NCBI GenBank assembly: GCA_052034005.1
Contig: JBPOJB010000049.1
Span: forward strand, 1 to 64,000
Length of the DNA: 64,000 nucleotides
Origin: JAAYDI01 sp052034005
Lineage (GTDB): Bacteria > Planctomycetota > Planctomycetia > Pirellulales > Pirellulaceae
Reading direction: 5' to 3'
Below, piece by piece: positions 11,033-19,963 of the stretch. The notes under the pieces were generated by a model. The model did no database searches. It saw only the letters and a program-made list of their open reading frames with translations, and was not told the origin of the DNA. A program made the position numbers and the translations under genes. Position 1 is the stretch's first letter. Each line of letters begins with the position of its first letter.

Positions 11033-12238
11033 ATGAGTCAACGTGCGGGAATGTGGAATCGACGCAGGTTCGTGGCCTCCCTGGCCGGCGCGGGCGCCGC
11101 GAGTCTCCTGGCGCCCGCAGGCGGCCGGGCAACCGCCGCGCCGGTCCACACGAAGTTGGGGTTCGACAACTTCTCCGTGCGCACCTGGGGCTGGAAAGCG
11201 CCCCAGCTCATTCAGTACGCGTCCCAGCTGGAAGTCGACACGCTGCTGCTGTCCGACCTGGAAGTGTACGAGAGCCTCGAGGACGGCTACCTCGAGCAGA
11301 TCCGCCGGCAGGCGGCGGAGGCGGAGATCGAGCTGCAGGTCGGCACCGGCAGCATCTGTCCCACCTCCCGGTCCTACGACGCCGGGAAGTGGGGTCCGGC
11401 GGAAGACCATGCGCGACTGCTCATCCGCACCGCGCGCCGACTCGGGAGCCCGATCGCGCGCTGTTACCTCGGCAACCGGGGCGATCGCGAGGGCGATGGG
11501 GGCATCTACCGGCACATCGACGCGATGGTCAAGCTGTTGCGGAGCGTCCGGAGCGAGGCGCTGGATGCCCAGGTGAAGATCGCCGTCGAGAACCACGCGG
11601 GCGACATGCAGGCGTGGGAGCTGGTGAGCCTGATCGAGGCGGCCGGAAAGGACTTCGTCGGCGCCACGATGGACCTGGGCAATGCGGTGTGGACCATGGA
11701 GGATCCGCTGGTGAACCTGGAGATCCTCGGGCCCTATGCGCTCACCACCGGGATGCGCGACAGCACCGTCTGGGAAACCGATCAGGGCGCCACGAGCATG
11801 TGGGTCAACATGGGGCAGGGTGTGGTGGACTGGCCGACCTACGTGCAGCGGTTCCGCGAACTCTGTCCGGAAACCGCGTTCGTTCTGGAGGTCATCTCCT
11901 ATAAGTGGCCGTACGAGATGCCGTATCTCCGGCCGGAGTACTGGTCGCTTTTCCCCCGCGCGCGCGCCTCGGAGTTCGCGCGCTTCGTGGCGCTCGCCAA
12001 GCGCGGCCGGAAGTACGAGTTGCCGCCCGGTCGGCCGAGCGGCGCGCCGTCGACGGAACTGGAGAAGGCCCAACAGAAGTTCGACCTGGAAGCCGATGTG
12101 CGGTACTGCAAGGAGGTGCTGGGGCTCGGCGCGCGGCGGGACGGCCTGCAGCCGCGCGGGTCCGTTCACTCGGTGTCCGAGCCGGGCGCCACGTCGCGGC
12201 GCGTGGCGCTGGACCGGTCGGGCGCGGACACGGACTGA
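11033..12238 (+). CDS. Tat-exported sugar phosphate isomerase/epimerase-like TIM barrel
   Basis: A 401-residue protein of the xylose isomerase-like (AP endonuclease 2) TIM-barrel superfamily. It opens with a Tat signal (NRRRFVASLAG, then an Ala/Gly-rich segment to about residue 38). Barrel strands carrying likely metal ligands are visible, such as KIAVENH and VGATMDLGN, followed by a late glutamate in FVLEVISYK. GGGAGGA sits 8 nt before the ATG at 11033. Members are often cytoplasmic sugar epimerases; this one is exported, like its divergent neighbour. The substrate is unknown. Confidence 0.8.
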   Translation: MSQRAGMWNRRRFVASLAGAGAASLLAPAGGRATAAPVHTKLGFDNFSVRTWGWKAPQLIQYASQLEVDTLLLSDLEVYESLEDGYLEQIRRQAAEAEIELQVGTGSICPTSRSYDAGKWGPAEDHARLLIRTARRLGSPIARCYLGNRGDREGDGGIYRHIDAMVKLLRSVRSEALDAQVKIAVENHAGDMQAWELVSLIEAAGKDFVGATMDLGNAVWTMEDPLVNLEILGPYALTTGMRDSTVWETDQGATSMWVNMGQGVVDWPTYVQRFRELCPETAFVLEVISYKWPYEMPYLRPEYWSLFPRARASEFARFVALAKRGRKYELPPGRPSGAPSTELEKAQQKFDLEADVRYCKEVLGLGARRDGLQPRGSVHSVSEPGATSRRVALDRSGADTD

Positions 12239-12267
12239 ACGATGGTTGCCCGTGCGAGGGGCGAAAC

Positions 12268-13116
12268 ATGAACCAGCGCGACGATGCCTACGACGCCTTG
12301 CATGTCTCTCATCTGCCGACGCTCCGCGAAGCGACGTTGGTGCTGGCGTTCAGCGGCTGGATGGACGGCGGCGACGTCTCCACCGGCACCGTCTCGCGAC
12401 TGGTCCAGCTGACCGGCGCCCAGCCGTTTGCGGATATCGATCCCGACCCGTTCTACATCTACAACTTCCCGGGCTCGATGGAGATTGCGGCCCTGTTCCG
12501 GCCGCACTGCCAGATCCAGGACGGCCTGGTCCGGAAGCTCGACATCCCGACCAACGTGTTCTTCAGCCAGGAGGCGGCCAACCTGGCGCTGTTCGTGGGG
12601 CGGGAGCCGAACCTGCGGTGGCGGCAGTTCGGCCGTTGCATCCTGCGGCTGGCGGCGGACGCCGGCGTGCGGCGCATCCTGTTCGTGGGCTCGTATGGCG
12701 GGGCCGTGCCGCACACGCGCGAGCCGCACCTGTATGTCTCCTGTTCGGACAAGCACCTGCTGCCCGAACTGCTGCAGTACGGCGTCCGGCGCACCGGCTA
12801 CGAAGGCCCCGGCTCCTTCACGACCTACCTGATGACCCAGGCCCCACAGGCCGAGCTGGAGATGATCTCGCTGGTCGTGGAAATCCCCAGCTACCTGCAT
12901 GGGACCAATGTCTCGTGCATCGAAGCCGTCACGCGGCGCCTGGCCAAGATCCTCAAGCTGCCCCTGGACCTGGATTCGCTGCGCGTCGCAAGCACGCGCT
13001 GGGAATTGGAGGTCTCGAAACAGATCGAGCGGGATGAGGCGCTGGCGGCGCAGATCCACAAGCTCGAGGTGGCCTACGACGACCGACTTCTGGAAGATAA
13101 TCCGGACGAGCAGTGA
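12268..13116 (+). CDS. PAC2 family protein
   Basis: A 282-residue soluble protein of the PAC2 family, named after the eukaryotic proteasome assembly chaperone PSMG2. Visible landmarks are the N-terminal AFSGWMDGGDV, the central NVFFSQEAANLALFVGREP, RILFVGSYGGAVPHTRE, and the C-terminal GTNVSCIEAVTRRLAKIL. Similar proteins occur in archaea and actinobacteria and in scattered other bacteria; their bacterial function is poorly known. The ATG at 12268 gives the family-typical N-terminus; the frame continues far upstream only as a shadow of the preceding gene. It is followed 50 bp later by a zinc dehydrogenase gene. Confidence 0.85.
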   Translation: MNQRDDAYDALHVSHLPTLREATLVLAFSGWMDGGDVSTGTVSRLVQLTGAQPFADIDPDPFYIYNFPGSMEIAALFRPHCQIQDGLVRKLDIPTNVFFSQEAANLALFVGREPNLRWRQFGRCILRLAADAGVRRILFVGSYGGAVPHTREPHLYVSCSDKHLLPELLQYGVRRTGYEGPGSFTTYLMTQAPQAELEMISLVVEIPSYLHGTNVSCIEAVTRRLAKILKLPLDLDSLRVASTRWELEVSKQIERDEALAAQIHKLEVAYDDRLLEDNPDEQ

Positions 13117-13166
13117 CCGGCTCGATCACAGGCCCGGCCGGTTCCCTGCCGAGGAAGAAGTGGACG

Positions 13167-14198
13167 ATGCGTGCGATGGTCTTGCGGAAGATCGGCTCGC
13201 TCAGCCAGGTTCCGGAACCCCTGGAGCTCGTGGACCTGCCGCGGCCCGTGCCGGGGCCCGGCGAGCTGCTGATCCGCGTGTCCGTTTGCGGCGTCTGCCA
13301 CACCGAGCTGGACGAGATCGAAGGGCGGACTGCCCCCCCTCGCCTCCCCGTCATTCCCGGCCATGAGGTGGTGGGGCAGGTGGCGCAGCTCGGCCCGGGC
13401 GCGGCGTCGTACCAGCTGGGCGATCGGGTGGGCGTCGGTTGGATTCACAGTTCGAGCGGCGAGCCGGATGAGAATCTCAGCGGGGCGTTTCGCGCCACCG
13501 GTCGGGACGTCGACGGGGGCTACGCCGAATTCATGACGGTCCCGGCGGCGTATGCCGTGCCCATCCCGGCCAGGTTTACCGACGAGGAAGCGGCCCCGCT
13601 GCTGTGTGCCGGCGCGGTCGGTTTCCGGGCGCTGCGGCTCACGAAGATCGCCCCCGGCGCGCGCCTGGGCTTGACCGGCTTCGGCGGGTCGGCGCATCTC
13701 GTGCTGCAGATGGCGCACGCCCAGTACCCGGACAGCCAGGTCTTCGTGTTCGCGCGCGACCCCGCCCAGCGGGAGTTCGCCCGGCAGTTGGGCGCCGCCT
13801 GGGCGGGCGACACGGCGGACGTCGCACCCACGCCGCTCGACGCGATCATCGACACGACGCCGGCCTGGAAACCGGTGCTGCATGCGCTGGACAACCTGCG
13901 CCCCGGCGGCCGACTGGTCATCAATGCCATCCGGAAAGAGGATGCCGACAAGGACTGCCTCTTGGATCTCAGCTACCACGAGCACCTGTGGATGGAGCGG
14001 GAGATCAAGACGGTGGCCAACGTCACGCACCGGGACATTGCGGAGTTCCTGCCGCTGGCCGCGCGAATACCGATCCGACCCGAAGTGACGGCCTATGCCT
14101 TGGAAGACGCCAACCGCGCGCTCGGCGAGCTGAAACGCGGCAGGGTGCGCGGCGCGAAGGTCCTGAGGATACAGGGGTCCGCCCCCGGCGGGCTATGA
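13167..14198 (+). CDS. Zinc-dependent alcohol dehydrogenase lacking the structural zinc lobe
   Basis: A 343-residue medium-chain dehydrogenase/reductase. Catalytic zinc ligands are present: C44 in CGVCHTE, H66-E67 in PGHEVVG, and C147. The nucleotide-binding domain starts near residue 155, with LGLTGFGGSAHL as the glycine-rich loop. Residues 91-112, where relatives carry a four-cysteine structural zinc loop, contain no cysteine and read GWIHSSSGEPDEN instead. I used ATG at 13167, preceded by GAGGAAG; the frame opens 18 codons earlier. The stop is 154 bp before the superoxide-reductase-like gene. Oxidation of an alcohol with NAD(P) is expected from the family. Confidence 0.88.
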   Translation: MRAMVLRKIGSLSQVPEPLELVDLPRPVPGPGELLIRVSVCGVCHTELDEIEGRTAPPRLPVIPGHEVVGQVAQLGPGAASYQLGDRVGVGWIHSSSGEPDENLSGAFRATGRDVDGGYAEFMTVPAAYAVPIPARFTDEEAAPLLCAGAVGFRALRLTKIAPGARLGLTGFGGSAHLVLQMAHAQYPDSQVFVFARDPAQREFARQLGAAWAGDTADVAPTPLDAIIDTTPAWKPVLHALDNLRPGGRLVINAIRKEDADKDCLLDLSYHEHLWMEREIKTVANVTHRDIAEFLPLAARIPIRPEVTAYALEDANRALGELKRGRVRGAKVLRIQGSAPGGL

Positions 14199-14258
14199 CC
14201 GGCTGGGCCGGTCGCCGCAGGGTCCGCCGCCGCGGCGCGGATTCCCTGGAGGGGCTTG

Positions 14259-14287
14259 TTGTCCGGCCGGGGCCGGCGCGCTATCCT
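14259..14287 (+). promoter_or_regulatory. Candidate sigma70-type promoter
   Basis: TTGTCC at 14259-14264, a 17-bp spacer, and TATCCT at 14282-14287, 66 bp before the start of the exported superoxide-reductase-like gene. Both hexamers match the consensus at 4 of 6 positions. Confidence 0.35.
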
Positions 14288-14352
14288 GTCGAGTGTCTGG
14301 AGCCTCGGGTCTCTGGTGAACCTACTCATTGTCCAATGAAGGGAGAGCTGGT

Positions 14353-14826
14353 ATGAGTCCACGACGCGAGTTCTTGAAGTTGTTGGCGGCGGGTCCAGCA
14401 GTCGGAGTCTTGGCGCACTTGCTGGCCGAGGGTGGTCCGAACCTATTTGCCCAGGAGGTGATACCGATGGCGGAAGAATTTGGAAGCATCCCCGAGAACA
14501 TCATCTACACGAAGGAACGTCCCGGAGTCTGGAAGGGCAAGGACGGCAGCCACCTGCCGGTGGTCACTTCCACCAAGGAGGGCGCGGTGCTGAAAGTGAC
14601 CGTGGAGACGAAGCACGGCATGAGCGACGCGCACTTCATCGTGCGCCACGTGATCATTTCCGAGGCGGGCGAAGTGCTGGGCGCCAAGACGTTCACGCCG
14701 AAGGACAAGCCGGTTTCCACGCACGACATCAAGCTCGAGGCTGTCGCGAAGAGCCCCACCCTGTTCGTGACGTCATACTGCAACCTGCACGACCTGTGGC
14801 TGGCCCAGGTCAAGCTCGAGGTGTAG
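14353..14826 (+). CDS. Tat-exported desulfoferrodoxin/superoxide reductase-like protein
   Basis: A 157-residue exported protein. A twin-arginine signal (SPRREFLKLL) opens it, and the mature part begins near residue 35. The iron-site ligands of superoxide reductase are all recognisable: H67, H88 and H94 (spaced six apart, as in H69/H75 of desulfoferrodoxin), then C143 and H146 in CNLH. The Glu-Lys pair that normally precedes the first histidine and assists catalysis is replaced by Gly-Ser. The N-terminal desulforedoxin iron site is absent, so it is of the neelaredoxin (single-centre) type. GGGAGA precedes the ATG. It may detoxify superoxide in the periplasm, or be an iron or electron-transfer relative. 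Confidence 0.75.
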   Translation: MSPRREFLKLLAAGPAVGVLAHLLAEGGPNLFAQEVIPMAEEFGSIPENIIYTKERPGVWKGKDGSHLPVVTSTKEGAVLKVTVETKHGMSDAHFIVRHVIISEAGEVLGAKTFTPKDKPVSTHDIKLEAVAKSPTLFVTSYCNLHDLWLAQVKLEV

Positions 14827-14849
14827 GCGGCCGCGCGCGGATCTGGAAT

Positions 14850-14894
14850 GAGACCAGCAGCCGGTTTCCGCTCCCCGAGCCCGGCTGCTGTCTC
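14850..14894 (+). terminator. Large hairpin after the superoxide reductase-like gene
   Basis: A left arm at 14850-14864 pairs with 14881-14894 over 14 bp with one bulge, starting 24 bp after the stop codon. No U-run follows directly. A second hairpin with a T-rich tail lies 20 bp further on. Confidence 0.4.
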
Positions 14895-14914
14895 TCCCCG
14901 GGGCCGCCCCCGCG

Positions 14915-14945
14915 CGTCTTCCCCCGGGAAGACGTTGTCTTCTTT
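14915..14945 (+). terminator. Intrinsic-type terminator
   Basis: A perfect 9-bp stem (14915-14923 with 14926-14934, 2-nt loop) is followed by the T-rich tail TTGTCTTCTTT. This is the best intrinsic terminator in the window. It lies between the superoxide-reductase-like gene and the DinB-like gene, whose ATG is 27 bp past the tail, so it could also act as an attenuator for the latter. Confidence 0.55.
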
Positions 14946-14971
14946 CCACAGCCTTCACATTGGAGGAGCCC

Positions 14972-15481
14972 ATGAGCGCGAGCCAATCGCTGTTGCCGGA
15001 ATTCGATCATGAGATGGCGAACACCCGCAAGGTCCTGGAGCGGATCCCGGACGGGAAGCTGGACTGGAAGGTGCACGAGAAATCGAACACGATCGGGTGG
15101 GTGGCCATGCACCTGGCCGAGATTCCGACTTGGGCGGACCTCGTATTGAACCGGGATTCCGTGGACGTGGACCCGCCGGGCGGCGAGCACCATCGGACGC
15201 AAACGCCCACCTCGCGCCAGCAGATCCTGGATGTGTTCGACAAGAACGTGGTGGCGGCCCGCGCGGCCATCGCGGCGGCGGCCGACGAGCAATTCGGGAA
15301 GCCCTGGTCGCTCCTGGCAAAAGGCCAGGTCGTGTTCACGATGCCGCGCGGGGCCGTGCTGCGCAGTCTCGTGTTCAACCACAACGTGCATCACCGCGCG
15401 ATCCTGTGTGTCTACTTGCGAATGAACGACATCCCGGTCCCCGCACTCTACGGCCCCTCGGGAGACGAGCGAGGCATGTAA
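14972..15481 (+). CDS. DinB family four-helix protein
   Basis: A 169-residue soluble protein of the DinB/YfiT-like putative metalloenzyme superfamily. The three histidine positions of the metal site are visible: the N-terminal helix FDHEM, the second-helix WVAMHLAEI, and the C-terminal FNHNVHHRAIL. Members include damage-inducible proteins and thiol-dependent transferases; the substrate cannot be inferred. GGAGGA lies just upstream of the ATG at 14972, which I preferred to an in-frame ATG four codons earlier. The stop codon is 7 bp before the next start, so it is likely co-transcribed with the GH2-like gene. Confidence 0.82.
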   Translation: MSASQSLLPEFDHEMANTRKVLERIPDGKLDWKVHEKSNTIGWVAMHLAEIPTWADLVLNRDSVDVDPPGGEHHRTQTPTSRQQILDVFDKNVVAARAAIAAAADEQFGKPWSLLAKGQVVFTMPRGAVLRSLVFNHNVHHRAILCVYLRMNDIPVPALYGPSGDERGM

Positions 15482-15488
15482 TCGACCC

Positions 15489-18400
15489 ATGAACAGCACC
15501 GTGTCTTGTCGCAGCGCCCGTCGCGCAACCTGGCGGATTCTCTGGGCCTGGGTGGTCGCCGTGTGCGGCTCGCAGTGCGGTGCGGCGGCGCTGGACGACC
15601 AGGCGGTGGCGCTCCCGGCGGGCGTGCACGCCGCCTGGGACCTGGAGTCGGCCGATCGGCAGTCCACGGCCACGCGCGAGCGGGTGTGCATCAACGGCCT
15701 GTGGCAGTGGCAGCCGGCCCAGGAGCCGGCGACGGAGCCGCCGCGTGCGGGCTGGGGCTACTTCAAGGTGCCCGGCTGCTGGCCGGGGATCTCGGACTAC
15801 ATGCAGAAGGACTGCCAGACCGTCTTCCCACATCCGAGCTGGCAGAAGCAGCGGCTGGGCGCCGTAACGGCGGCCTGGTACCAACGGGAGATGATGGTGC
15901 CCGCGGCATGGACTGACCGGCGGATCGTGCTGCATGCCGAGTGTGTCAACTCGTTCGCCGCGGTGTTCATCGACGGCCGGCAGGTCGGTGAACTGCGTTA
16001 TCCCGGGGGCGAACTGGATGTCAGCCGGGCGTGTCGGCCCGGCGCGCGGCACGTACTGAGCATGTGCGTGGTGGCGATGCCTTTGAAGGGCGTCCTGGTC
16101 TCGTATCACGACACGGCCTCTGCCCGGCAGGTCGAGGGGCGTGTCGATCGCCGCGGACTGTGCGGCGACGTGTATCTGTGGAGCACGCCTGCCGGTCCGC
16201 GGCTCGGCCCGGTGAACGTCACGACATCGGTCCGCGACTGGTCGATTCGTGTCGAGGCGGACCTGGCCGGCCTGGCGGACGACACGCCGTACACCCTGCA
16301 GGTGCGCATCGCCGACGGATCGCACACCGTGCGGGAGTTCACCGGCGAGCCTTTCCGCGCGGGCCAGTTGCGCGACGGGCGCCTGACCGTCACGGCCCCA
16401 TGGCAGCCCGACAAGCTGTGGGACGTGCCTACGCCTGAGAACATGTATGACCTGCACGCCAGCCTCTGCGATGCACACGGGACGGTGCTCGACGCCGCGC
16501 TGCCGACGCGGTTCGGGTTCCGCGAGTTCTGGATCGAGGGCCGCGACTTCTACCTGAACGGCACACGCATCTTTCTCTCCTCCGTGCCGCTGGACAACGC
16601 GCAGGTCGGCGCCGCGTGGGCGTCGTACGCCGGTGCGCGCGAGAGTATGCTGCGGCTGGCGAGCTTCGGCATCAACTTCGTCTACACGCACAATTACGGC
16701 TGTGAGCCGGGCGCGCACCTGAGTTTCGAGGAGATCCTGCGGGCGGCCGACGACGTCGGGATGCTGGTGGCCCTGTCGCAGCCCCACTTCTCCCACTACG
16801 ACTGGAGCAGCCCGGACGCCGAACAGGCGAACGGGTACGCCCGGCATGCGGCGTTCTACGCGGGCGTGGCACGGAATCATCCGTCGGTGATCGCGTATGC
16901 CACGAGTCACAACGCGACCGGCTACGGGGAGGATATGAACCCCGACCTGATCGACGGCCTCCAGGACCGGCGCAGCGAGTGGGCTGAGCGCAACGTGCGG
17001 CAGGCGCTGCGCGCGGAAGCGATCATTCGCCGCCTGGATGACAGCCGCATCGTCTATCATCACGCATCGGGCAACCTGGGCGCGATGCACACGAGCAACT
17101 TCTACGCGAATTTCGTGCCGGTCCAGGAGATGTCGGATTGGTTCGAGCACTGGTCCACGCACGGCGTCAAACCGCTGTTCACCTGCGAGTACACCGTGCC
17201 TTTCCCCTGGGACTGGACCATGTACCGCGGCTGGTACCGGGGCAAACGCGAATTCGGCAGCGCCGTCGTCCCATGGGAGTTCTGCGTGGCCGAGTGGAAC
17301 GCCCAGTTCGTTGGCGAGCGGGCCTACCAGATCAGCGACGCGGAGAAGGTGAACCTGCGCTGGGAGGCCCGGCAGTTCCGCGAGGGACGCCGCTGGCACC
17401 GTTGGGATTACCCGCATCAGGTCGGTTCCAACGACTTCGCGGAACGCTATGAGATCTATGCGATGTATTTCGCCCACAACTGGCCGGCGTTCCGCACCTG
17501 GGAGATGTCCGCCAATTCGCCGTGGAACCATGCGCATTACTGGACGCTCCGCCCCGGCGTGGACAGGGGCCGCCAGCAACTGGCCGTGGATTGGCAGCGG
17601 CTCCAGCGGCCGGGTTTCAGCCCGGACTATCTCGAGGACCGGTACGAAACGATGGAACTGGCCTATGAACGTGCGGACTGGATCCCGACGGTCGCCGCGC
17701 AAACGCTGATGCGATACAACCGTCCACTGCTGGCCTACATCGCCGGCCGGTCGGGGGCGTTCACCAGCCAGGATCACATCTTCTACCCGGGTGAGACCGT
17801 AGAGAAGCAGCTCATTGCGATCAACAACTCGCGTCGGACGGTGCGCTGCCGCTGGGAGTGGTCATTGGCGTTGCCGGACCCGTGCGCGGGTACGTGCGAA
17901 GTCACGCTCCCGACCGGGCAGCAGGACCGGACGGCGTTGCGGTTCGAGCTGCCCGCGCAGCTGGCGGCCGGCTCATACGAACTGAACGCCACCGGGCGGT
18001 TCAGCACGGGTGAAACGCAGCGCGACACGTTCCTCGTGCACGTCCTGCCCCGGCCCGCGCCGCAACAGGCGGGCCCGCGCCTGGCGGTCTTCGATCCGGC
18101 CGGAGAGACGCTCCAGCTGCTCGATACGCTGGGCATTGCCTGCACGCAGGTGGGCTCGGACGCCGACCTGTCCGCCGCCGACATCCTGGTCGTGGGAAAA
18201 CATGCGCTCACGGTCCAGGGCGCCGCCCCGGATATCACGCGGGTGCGCGACGGGCTGAAGGTCGTGATGTTCGAGCAGACGCCGGATGTGCTGGAGAAGC
18301 GGTTCGGGTTCCGCGTGGCCACTTACGGATTGCGGCAGGTGTTCCGCCGGGTGCCCGATCATCCGGCGCTGGCGGGGTTGGACGAACAGCACCTGCGCGA

Positions 18401-19949
18401 CTGGCGCGGCGTGGCGACGAACGTTCCGCCGCGCCTCGCGTATCTGGCCACGTCCCAGTTCAGTGACGCGCCGACGGTCCGCTGGTGCGGCATCCCGGTG
18501 GCTCGAGCCTGGCGTTGCGGCCAGCGCGGCGCGGTCGCCTCGGCCTTGATCGAGAAGCCGGCGTGCGGCGACTTCCTGCCGATTCTCGACGGCGGGTACG
18601 GGCTCCAGTACGGCGCGCTGATCGAGTATCGCGAGGGGCAGGGCATGGTGTTGTTCTGCCAGATGGACGTCACCGGTCGCGACGAACGCGAGCCGGCCGC
18701 CGAGATCCTGGTGCGCAATCTGTGCCGGTACGTGTCCGCGTGGGAGCCGCCGGCCCGGCGCGCTGCGGTCTACGTGGGCGACCCCGCCTGGCGCAGGCAC
18801 CTGGAATCGGCCGGTATCCCGCTCAAGGCGCAGGGGGCCGACGCGTTGACGTCGGCGGAGGTGTTGATCGTCGGCCCAGGCGGCGGACCGCAGTTGGCGG
18901 CAGACGCCGCGTCGATCGGCCGGTTCCTGGACGCGGGCGGGCACCTGCTCGCACTCGGGCTCGAACAGCAGGAAGCCGGTGCCTTCCTCCCGTTGCGGGT
19001 GAGCACCCGGCAGGCGGAGCATATTGCCACCTATTTCGAGCCACCGGCTGCCGATTCGTTGCTGGCGGGCGTGAGTCCGGCGGATCTCCACAACCCGGCA
19101 CCCTGCGCATTCCCCCTGGTGTCTGCTCCGGCCGGGAGCGGCGTGCGGGCCGTCGGCGACGGTGTGCTGGCGGTGGGCGACCGCCTGCAGGTCGTGTTCT
19201 GTCAGCTTCCGCCGGACCGCATCGACCCGGCGCTCGGTCGTCGCGATGCTCCGCAGCACAATCTCAAACGCACTTATCGTCACACCTGTTTCCTCCTGGC
19301 ACGCCTGCTGGGGAACATGGGAGTCGCCGGCGCGACGCCCCTGCTCGCACGGTTCTCGGCGCCCGTAGTGGAAGATGCGGCCGACTCGTTGGTCAGAAAC
19401 GGCGACTTCAGCGCCGATGACGACGGGGATGGGATGGCCGACCAGTGGCTGTTCTCCTCGGATGGCGTCCGGGCGACCTGCCGTCGCGAGCCGCTAGGGG
19501 CGGGCGCCGACGCGTGGTGCGTGGCACTTGACTGCCCTGCCGGCCAACGTGCGGGCGGGAACGCGCCGAGCACGATGCTGGCGCAGCACGACCTGCCGGT
19601 CCGGAAAGGCCAGTGGTACCGCATTTCCTTCCGAGCGCGCGCGGAGCAACTGGCCGCCAAGACCGTCACGATGACCATCGCGAACACGGCCAATTGGCAA
19701 TCGCTGTTTGACTACCAGCGGTTCGAAGTCGGCGACGCCTGGCAGCGGTTCGACTTTGAAGTGCAGGCCAACGACACGGCGCTGCAGGGAACCCGGTTTC
19801 AGATCTGGTATAGCGGGGTCGGGCGGCTGTGGATCTCGGACGTGCGCGTCGCTGTGATGGCGGACCCGACCCAAGGCCGCTGGCAGGAGGGTCTGTATCT
19901 CGACCTGCCCGAGGAATGGGACGATCCCTACCGCTTCTTCCGTTGGTGA
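15489..19949 (+). CDS. Very large secreted GH2-like glycoside hydrolase
   Basis: A 1486-residue secreted protein. A signal peptide of about 32 residues is followed by a GH2 jelly-roll domain (about 50-240), an Ig-like domain (240-350), a TIM barrel (350-700), another Ig-like region (750-860), two Rossmann/GATase-like segments (about 870-1010 and 1080-1290) and a C-terminal carbohydrate-binding-like jelly roll beginning NGDFSADDDGDGM. A candidate nucleophile, E567 in FTCEY, is present. The usual acid/base Asn-Glu is replaced by His-Asn (H474-N475 in TSHNATG), so normal retaining chemistry is doubtful or uses another residue. It starts 7 bp after the DinB-like gene. It probably acts on polysaccharide outside the cytoplasm; the substrate is unknown. 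Confidence 0.8.
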   Translation: MNSTVSCRSARRATWRILWAWVVAVCGSQCGAAALDDQAVALPAGVHAAWDLESADRQSTATRERVCINGLWQWQPAQEPATEPPRAGWGYFKVPGCWPGISDYMQKDCQTVFPHPSWQKQRLGAVTAAWYQREMMVPAAWTDRRIVLHAECVNSFAAVFIDGRQVGELRYPGGELDVSRACRPGARHVLSMCVVAMPLKGVLVSYHDTASARQVEGRVDRRGLCGDVYLWSTPAGPRLGPVNVTTSVRDWSIRVEADLAGLADDTPYTLQVRIADGSHTVREFTGEPFRAGQLRDGRLTVTAPWQPDKLWDVPTPENMYDLHASLCDAHGTVLDAALPTRFGFREFWIEGRDFYLNGTRIFLSSVPLDNAQVGAAWASYAGARESMLRLASFGINFVYTHNYGCEPGAHLSFEEILRAADDVGMLVALSQPHFSHYDWSSPDAEQANGYARHAAFYAGVARNHPSVIAYATSHNATGYGEDMNPDLIDGLQDRRSEWAERNVRQALRAEAIIRRLDDSRIVYHHASGNLGAMHTSNFYANFVPVQEMSDWFEHWSTHGVKPLFTCEYTVPFPWDWTMYRGWYRGKREFGSAVVPWEFCVAEWNAQFVGERAYQISDAEKVNLRWEARQFREGRRWHRWDYPHQVGSNDFAERYEIYAMYFAHNWPAFRTWEMSANSPWNHAHYWTLRPGVDRGRQQLAVDWQRLQRPGFSPDYLEDRYETMELAYERADWIPTVAAQTLMRYNRPLLAYIAGRSGAFTSQDHIFYPGETVEKQLIAINNSRRTVRCRWEWSLALPDPCAGTCEVTLPTGQQDRTALRFELPAQLAAGSYELNATGRFSTGETQRDTFLVHVLPRPAPQQAGPRLAVFDPAGETLQLLDTLGIACTQVGSDADLSAADILVVGKHALTVQGAAPDITRVRDGLKVVMFEQTPDVLEKRFGFRVATYGLRQVFRRVPDHPALAGLDEQHLRDWRGVATNVPPRLAYLATSQFSDAPTVRWCGIPVARAWRCGQRGAVASALIEKPACGDFLPILDGGYGLQYGALIEYREGQGMVLFCQMDVTGRDEREPAAEILVRNLCRYVSAWEPPARRAAVYVGDPAWRRHLESAGIPLKAQGADALTSAEVLIVGPGGGPQLAADAASIGRFLDAGGHLLALGLEQQEAGAFLPLRVSTRQAEHIATYFEPPAADSLLAGVSPADLHNPAPCAFPLVSAPAGSGVRAVGDGVLAVGDRLQVVFCQLPPDRIDPALGRRDAPQHNLKRTYRHTCFLLARLLGNMGVAGATPLLARFSAPVVEDAADSLVRNGDFSADDDGDGMADQWLFSSDGVRATCRREPLGAGADAWCVALDCPAGQRAGGNAPSTMLAQHDLPVRKGQWYRISFRARAEQLAAKTVTMTIANTANWQSLFDYQRFEVGDAWQRFDFEVQANDTALQGTRFQIWYSGVGRLWISDVRVAVMADPTQGRWQEGLYLDLPEEWDDPYRFFRW

Positions 19950-19963
19950 ATCGGAGGCAGCCC

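Noticed and set aside
15375..17777. Long minus-strand open frame opposite the GH2-like gene
   Set aside because: Antisense to a recognisable enzyme and rich in Arg/Val/His, typical of high-GC shadow frames.
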